This document shows positions 59,817 through 64,000 of a DNA stretch of 64,000 nucleotides, in pieces. The notes under the pieces are model-generated. The model did no database searches and was not told the origin of the DNA. It saw only the letters and a list, made by a program, of their open reading frames with translations. The stretch comes from VRUE01 sp963708115. GTDB taxonomy: Bacteria > Actinomycetota > Thermoleophilia > Solirubrobacterales > 70-9. Position 1 is the stretch's first letter, and each line of letters begins with the position of its first letter. The position numbers and the translations under genes are program-made. The stretch lies in the NCBI GenBank assembly GCA_963708115.1, contig CAVPRX010000001.1:868001-932000 (forward strand). Reading direction: 5' to 3'.

Positions 59817-60493
59817 GCCTTCCCCTCATTCGGAAACAGCGCCAGCCCCGCGTGCCATGGCCCTGGCGGGTAGGTGTGGATGCCGCTCTCATCCATCTCT
59901 CCCTGCAGGCGCCGGAACAGCTGCCCGGCATTTTTCAGCGCCTCTTTCAGCTCGGCCTCGCTGCGCTCGCGCAAGTGCCAGAGGAACCAAAGCTGGCGAT
60001 CGTTGATGCCGAAGTCGATCTCGCCGGTCATCGTCGCCGTCCAGGCAAGGAAGCCGGGGCTGAACAGCTCGCGCAGCTTGACCGGGTCATACTCGCTGGG
60101 CACCGTCGCCAGGAAGCGCTTGTTGAAGTCGATCGACTCGAACTCGACCTTGCGGGCAAAGCGCTGGGTGACGACCTCGTGCCCCTCGATCGACTCGACG
60201 TTGAAAGCCGGGATCACCTGCGCCAAGTCCGGCATGTGCGCCTTGGCGAGCAGCGCCGTCGGTAGCAGCGCCTTGGCGAAGAGGCCGCCGACCTCCTTTT
60301 CGTCGGCATCGCAGCACGAGCCCCAGAAGCCTTCGGCCAGTTGTCCGGTCAGCCGGTTGGACCCACCGACGCAGAGCGCGACGGGTCCGTCTTTGGGATT
60401 GATCCCGCCAACCGACTCGTAGGTCAGTTCATGGCGCTCGCCATAGCGCCGCACGGTCTCGGCCCATTCCGTCGCTTCCTGCTTCGCGCCCAC
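59804..60493 (-). CDS. uncharacterised actinobacterial protein
   Basis: A 229-aa soluble protein: ERHELTYESVGGINPKDGPV, ALCVGGSNRLTGQLAEGFWG, FESIDFNKRFLATVPSEYDP, IDFGINDRQLWFLWHL. Looks like a conserved family found beside LemA genes, but no function is known to me. ATG 60493, divergent from lemA with 30 bp between. Confidence 0.6.
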   Translation of the reverse strand: MGAKQEATEWAETVRRYGERHELTYESVGGINPKDGPVALCVGGSNRLTGQLAEGFWGSCCDADEKEVGGLFAKALLPTALLAKAHMPDLAQVIPAFNVESIEGHEVVTQRFARKVEFESIDFNKRFLATVPSEYDPVKLRELFSPGFLAWTATMTGEIDFGINDRQLWFLWHLRERSEAELKEALKNAGQLFRRLQGEMDESGIHTYPPGPWHAGLALFPNEGKAQAG

Positions 60494-60523
60494 ATGCCGA
60501 TCCTATGGGGGTAGGATGGCCGC

Positions 60524-61087
60524 ATGACCATCGCAATCATCGTCGTCGTCGCGATCATCGTCATCGCGGTCCTCTATTTCATCACCAAGCGCAACTCGAT
60601 CATCGCCTCGCGCAACCGGGTCGACGAGTCGTGGAGCGGGATCGACGTGCAGCTGAAGCGCCGTCACGATCTCGTCCCCAATCTCGTCGAGACGGTCAAG
60701 GGCTACGCGGCCCACGAGAGCGAGACCTTCGAGAAAACGACGCAAGCGCGGGCCGCAGCGATGCAGGCCCAGGGCGTCGAGGAAACCGCCCAAGCAGAGC
60801 AGAAACTGACCCAGGCGCTTGCCGACGTTAAAGCGGTCGCCGAGAACTACCCGACCCTGCGCGCCACCGAGAACTTCCAGCAGCTCAGCCGCAACCTCTC
60901 CGAGCTGGAGGACGAAATCCAGGCCTCGCGGCGGATCTACAACTCCAACGTGCAGTCCTACAACACCGACATCGAACAGTTCCCGGGCTCGATCGTCGCC
61001 AACCAGGGCAACTTCACCGCGCGCGAGTTCTTCGAGATCGAGGACAAAGCCGAGCGCGAGCCGGTCTCGGTCAGCTTCGACAAATAG
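60524..61087 (+). CDS. lemA: LemA-family protein
   Basis: A 187-aa LemA: N-terminal membrane helix (IIVVVAIIVIAVLYFIT), RNRVDESWSGIDVQLKRRHD, LVPNLVETVKGYAAHESETF, ALADVKAVAENYPTLRATEN, FQQLSRNLSELEDEIQASRR. Family proteins sit in the membrane with a helical bundle; role unsettled. ATG 60524. Confidence 0.92.
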   Translation: MTIAIIVVVAIIVIAVLYFITKRNSIIASRNRVDESWSGIDVQLKRRHDLVPNLVETVKGYAAHESETFEKTTQARAAAMQAQGVEETAQAEQKLTQALADVKAVAENYPTLRATENFQQLSRNLSELEDEIQASRRIYNSNVQSYNTDIEQFPGSIVANQGNFTAREFFEIEDKAEREPVSVSFDK

Positions 61088-61128
61088 GCCGAGCCCCGCA
61101 GTCGCCGGCAAGCTCTAACCTTCCGACT

Positions 61129-61320
61129 ATGAGTGCAACGACCGAGGCGACGCTCTGGATCTGCGAGAGCTGCGGGTTCATCTACGACCCGGCGATCGGA
61201 GATCCGGACGGCGGCATCCCGCCCGGAACGTCCTTCGAGGACATCCCCAGCGACTGGTTCTGCCCCGTCTGCGGGGCGCGGACTACGGACTTCCGCCCAG
61301 TCGAGCCGGGCGAGGCTTAG
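61129..61320 (+). CDS. rubredoxin
   Basis: A 63-aa rubredoxin: WICESCGFIYDPAIGDPDGG, IPPGTSFEDIPSDWFCPVCG. The four Cys of the mononuclear iron (CxxC, CPxC) are present. Likely an electron carrier for the neighbouring oxidoreductase, 20 bp downstream. ATG 61129. Confidence 0.93.
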   Translation: MSATTEATLWICESCGFIYDPAIGDPDGGIPPGTSFEDIPSDWFCPVCGARTTDFRPVEPGEA

Positions 61321-61340
61321 GCCTCGAGGGACACCCCGCC

Positions 61341-62978
61341 GTGACCTACGACTACGACTGGATCGTCGTCGGCTCCGGATTCGGGGGCTCTGTTTCAGCT
61401 TTAAGACTTGCTGAAAAGGGCTACAGCGTCGCCGTGCTCGAGTGCGGCAAGCGCTTCGGCGACGACGACTTCCCCAGCTCGACCGGTGACAGCCGCCGCT
61501 ACTTCTGGGCGCCGCGGATGGGCATGAAGGGGATCTTCAGGCTGAGCATCTTCAAGGACATCGCCGTGGTCAGCGGCTCCGGGGTCGGCGGCGGCAGCCT
61601 CGGCTACGCCAACACGCTCTACGTGCCCCCTTCGCCCTTCTTCGAAGACCCGCAATGGGCCGACCTCGAGAGCTGGGAGGCGCGGCTCGCCCCCCACTAC
61701 GAAACGGCGCAGCGCATGCTCGGCGTAGTCGTGCACGACAAGGACGACCCGGCCGACCAGCTGCTGCGCGAGCTGGGCGAGGAGCTCGGCGTCGCCGACA
61801 CCTACCGCAAGACCCCGATCGGGGTCTACCTGGACAACCCGGGCAAGACCGTGCCCGACCCCTTCTTCGAAGGCGAGGGACCGGAGCGGACCGGCTGCAT
61901 GCAGTGCGGGCGCTGCATGGTCGGCTGCCCGCACGGCGCCAAGAACACGCTGGTCAAGAACTACCTCTGGCTGGCCGAGCACCGCGGCGTCGAGGTGCAG
62001 GCCGAGCGCACGGTCACCGACATCCGCCCACTCGGCGCCGCCGACGGCAGCGACGGCTACGCGGTTACCAGCGAGCGCTCCGGCCTGCTGCGCGGCCGGC
62101 GCCGGCGCACGCTGAAGGCGCGCGGCGTGATCGTCGCCGCCGGCCCGCTGGGCACCAACAAGCTGCTGCAGCGCTGCCGCCTCGGCGGCTCCTTGCCGCG
62201 CATCTCCCCCCGCCTGGGCGAGCTGGTCCGCACCAACAGCGAGAGCATCCTCGGGGTCAGGGTGCCGAAGGACTACCCCGACGACCTGACCAAGCGGGTC
62301 GCGATCACCTCGAGCATCTACCCCGACCCCCACACCCACATCGAGACCGTCACCTACGGCGAGGCCGGCGATTCGATGAGCCTGCTCAACACGTTGCTGG
62401 TCGGCGACGGCACCCGGGTCACGCGACCGCTGAAGCTGCTCGGCCAGATCCTCCGCCACCCGCGCGACTTCGCCAAGATCATGTGGCCGAAGGGCAGCTC
62501 GCACCGCACCATCATCTTGCTGGTGATGCAGACGCTCGACAACGCGATCGCCCTGCGACCGAAGCTGAAGCGCAACGGCGAAGTGCGGCTGCAGACCGAA
62601 CAGGATCCCGAGAAGCCCAACCCGACCTTCATCCCAGCCGCCAACCAGGCGGCCGAATGGCTTGCCGAGCGCACCGGTGGGGTCGCGACGAGCTCGGTGA
62701 CGGAGGCGGCGTTCAACATCCCGACCACCGCCCACATCCTCGGCGGCGCCGTGATCGGTCACGGCCCCGAGGACGGCGTCGTCGACTCACGCCAGCGCGT
62801 CTTTGGCTATGAGAACCTGATGGTCTGCGACGGAGCGGCGATCCCCGCCAACGTCGGGGTCAATCCGAGCCTGACGATCACCGCCCTGGCCGAGCACGCG
62901 ATGAGTCAGGTGCCGCCAAAAGAGGGGGCCGAGCCGCGTCCTCTTCCAGAGGCGGCCCGGCCCGCGGTTCCCGCTTAA
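61341..62978 (+). CDS. GMC oxidoreductase with ferredoxin-like Cys motif
   Basis: A 545-aa flavoprotein: DWIVVGSGFGGSVSALRLAE (FAD), SGSGVGGGSLGYANTLYVPP, then GCMQCGRCMVGCPHGAKNTL, a CxxCxxCxxxCP motif typical of a 4Fe-4S site, and C-terminal GGAVIGHGPEDGVVD and PANVGVNPSLTITALAEHAM. Related to cholesterol-oxidase-like dehydrogenases. With rubredoxin just upstream, electrons may leave by Fe-S and rubredoxin rather than O2. GTG 61341. Codons 17-24 include rare TTA-AGA. Confidence 0.87.
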   Translation: MTYDYDWIVVGSGFGGSVSALRLAEKGYSVAVLECGKRFGDDDFPSSTGDSRRYFWAPRMGMKGIFRLSIFKDIAVVSGSGVGGGSLGYANTLYVPPSPFFEDPQWADLESWEARLAPHYETAQRMLGVVVHDKDDPADQLLRELGEELGVADTYRKTPIGVYLDNPGKTVPDPFFEGEGPERTGCMQCGRCMVGCPHGAKNTLVKNYLWLAEHRGVEVQAERTVTDIRPLGAADGSDGYAVTSERSGLLRGRRRRTLKARGVIVAAGPLGTNKLLQRCRLGGSLPRISPRLGELVRTNSESILGVRVPKDYPDDLTKRVAITSSIYPDPHTHIETVTYGEAGDSMSLLNTLLVGDGTRVTRPLKLLGQILRHPRDFAKIMWPKGSSHRTIILLVMQTLDNAIALRPKLKRNGEVRLQTEQDPEKPNPTFIPAANQAAEWLAERTGGVATSSVTEAAFNIPTTAHILGGAVIGHGPEDGVVDSRQRVFGYENLMVCDGAAIPANVGVNPSLTITALAEHAMSQVPPKEGAEPRPLPEAARPAVPA

Positions 62979-62984
62979 CGCGAG

Positions 62985-63584
62985 CTACTCGGCGAACTTC
63001 TCCGCCACGTAGTCCCAGTTCACGACGTTCCAGAAGGCGTCGATGTAGTCCGGGCGTTTGTTCTGGTACTTGAGGTAGTAGGCGTGCTCCCAGACGTCGC
63101 AGCCGAGCAGCGGGATGCTGCCGTCGGTGACCGGCGAGTCCTGGTTCGGGGTCGAGACGACGGCGAGGCCGGAGCTGTCCTTGACCAGCCAGGCCCAGCC
63201 GGAGCCGAAGCGGGCGATGCCGGCTTCTTTGAACTTCCCCTTGAAGTCATCGAGCGAGCCGAAGGTCTCGTCGATCGCGGCGGCCAGGTCGCCGCTCGGC
63301 GCGCCGCCGCCGTCGGGGCTGAGCATCTGCCAGAAGAGCGAGTGGTTGAAGTGACCGCCGGCGTTGTTGCGGACGGGGCCCTGCTTGTCGCCGGGCAGGC
63401 TGGAAAGGTTGCGCAGCACATCCTCGACCTCGCGGTCGGCCCACTCGGTCCCCTCCAGGGCGGCGTTCGCTTTGTCCACGTAGGCCTGGTGGTGCTTGTC
63501 GTGATGGACCCGCATCGTCGCCTCGTCGATGTGGGGCTCAAGCGCGTTGTAGTCGTAGGGAAGGTCGGGAACCGAGAAAGCCAT
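62985..63584 (-). CDS. sodA: Fe/Mn superoxide dismutase
   Basis: A 199-aa SOD: LPYDYNALEPHIDEATMRVH, HDKHHQAYVDKANAAL (metal His), NNAGGHFNHSLFWQMLSPDG (second His), DVWEHAYYLKYQNKRPDYID (metal Asp, His). Detoxifies superoxide in the cytoplasm. Metal cannot be fixed by eye. Convergent with the GMC gene, 6 bp apart. Confidence 0.95.
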   Translation of the reverse strand: MAFSVPDLPYDYNALEPHIDEATMRVHHDKHHQAYVDKANAALEGTEWADREVEDVLRNLSSLPGDKQGPVRNNAGGHFNHSLFWQMLSPDGGGAPSGDLAAAIDETFGSLDDFKGKFKEAGIARFGSGWAWLVKDSSGLAVVSTPNQDSPVTDGSIPLLGCDVWEHAYYLKYQNKRPDYIDAFWNVVNWDYVAEKFAE

Positions 63585-63722
63585 CTGGAACTCCTTGTTT
63601 TCGATTTCGAAGTCCTGCGGGAGCCTAGCTGCTTGCTAGCTTGTCCTCGGAGTGGCTGCACGGCCTTGTGTCGAGGGCTCGAGGGCGGCATCGGTTCGGG
63701 GACCGACCCGGCATTGAGCTTT

Positions 63723-64000
63723 ATGGAATTGAAGCTGCAAAAAGACGATGAGCTGTGGCGCCGCTTTGCGGAGAGCCGCGATCCGGCCATCCGCGAAGAG
63801 CTGATTCGCCGCAATATGCCCTTCGCCAAAAGGCTCGCGCTGCGTTACCGGGGAGCCAGCGAGTCCTTTGACGACCTGCTTCAGGTGGCTAACCTCGGCT
63901 TGCTCAACGCCGTCGATCGCTTCGACCCCGAGCGCGGCATCCCCTTCACCGCCTTCGCCTCGCCGACCATCCTCGGCGAGCTCAAACGCCACTTCCGCGA
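63723..64000 (+). CDS. SigB/SigF-type RNA polymerase sigma factor (partial)
   Basis: 92 codons up to the right edge. LWRRFAESRDPAIREELIRR, NMPFAKRLALRYRGASESFD, DLLQVANLGLLNAVDRFDPE, RGIPFTAFASPTILGELKRH is sigma region 1.2-2.4 of the SigB/SigF/SigG group used in stress or differentiation. ATG 63723. Rest lies outside. Confidence 0.88.
   Translation, partial: MELKLQKDDELWRRFAESRDPAIREELIRRNMPFAKRLALRYRGASESFDDLLQVANLGLLNAVDRFDPERGIPFTAFASPTILGELKRHFR

Overview
The window is high-GC bacterial DNA with tightly packed genes, many 4-nt ATGA/GTGA overlaps and frequent GTG/TTG starts. The gene content suggests a soil actinobacterium, most likely of the Thermoleophilia/Solirubrobacterales type: a holin-X/DUF3618/DUF4235-like envelope cluster, an F420-type nitroreductase, many acyl-CoA enzymes, SigB/SigF-type sigma and FprA. 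The lineage is inferred from gene content only.

Layout. 0-14 kb: end of a GT4 glycosyltransferase, a hendecad-repeat coiled-coil membrane protein, coproheme decarboxylase (HemQ/ChdC), FprA, a BolA/CGFS-glutaredoxin/ErpA iron-sulfur module, DegV, a small envelope-stress-type membrane operon, a nitrilase-TetR operon with a palindromic operator, and a 1016-aa adenylate cyclase/AAA/TPR regulator. 14-25.5 kb: acyl-CoA and ketone metabolism (SDR, epimerase, MerR, CaiB/BaiF, BKACE, acyl-CoA carboxylase, enoyl-CoA hydratase, two acyl-CoA dehydrogenases) with DUF445/DUF4393 membrane genes. 25.46-35.85 kb: a genomic island inserted in the 3' end of the second acyl-CoA dehydrogenase. 36-52.7 kb: Fic, GH114, VapBC, amidase, GNAT/VOC, FabG-like SDR, DDN nitroreductase, PlsC, glycerol kinase, GT2, biotinyl carrier, enoyl-CoA hydratase, AlkA-like glycosylase, GGDEF and GH3. 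52.7-59.1 kb: biotin genes bioB-F-D (all carrying frameshifts) and intact bioA, with a MarR-MFS pair between them. 59-64 kb: Nudix, LemA, rubredoxin, an Fe-S-motif GMC oxidoreductase, SOD and the start of a SigB/SigF-like sigma factor.

The island is the most interesting part. Its tyrosine integrase gene runs in frame through the left attachment core into the antisense strand of the host dehydrogenase. At the right attachment core, a 33-codon reading frame begins at the same in-frame ATG, so in the excised circle the integrase would have a different, longer C-terminus: attP lies inside int. Direct repeats flank the core on both sides, as arm-type sites should. A third, degenerate att copy at 32.3 kb suggests two elements in tandem. 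Cargo includes a bacterial ubiquitin-like operon (Multi_ubiq protein, E2-like protein, JAB-E1 fusion), a STAS/ATPase pair, and a nucleotide cassette in which a PurA homologue has the catalytic Asp replaced by Ser (a PurZ hallmark) next to a membrane-anchored dCTP-deaminase-fold protein.

A second notable feature is a roughly 115-nt intergenic element present twice (minus strand at 18.5 kb, plus strand at 43.0 kb). In both places it lies between a stop codon and the next start on the same strand, with a conserved hairpin loop and covarying stems. Several other intergenic gaps are filled by very long perfect inverted repeats, including a 50-bp perfect palindrome between convergent genes.
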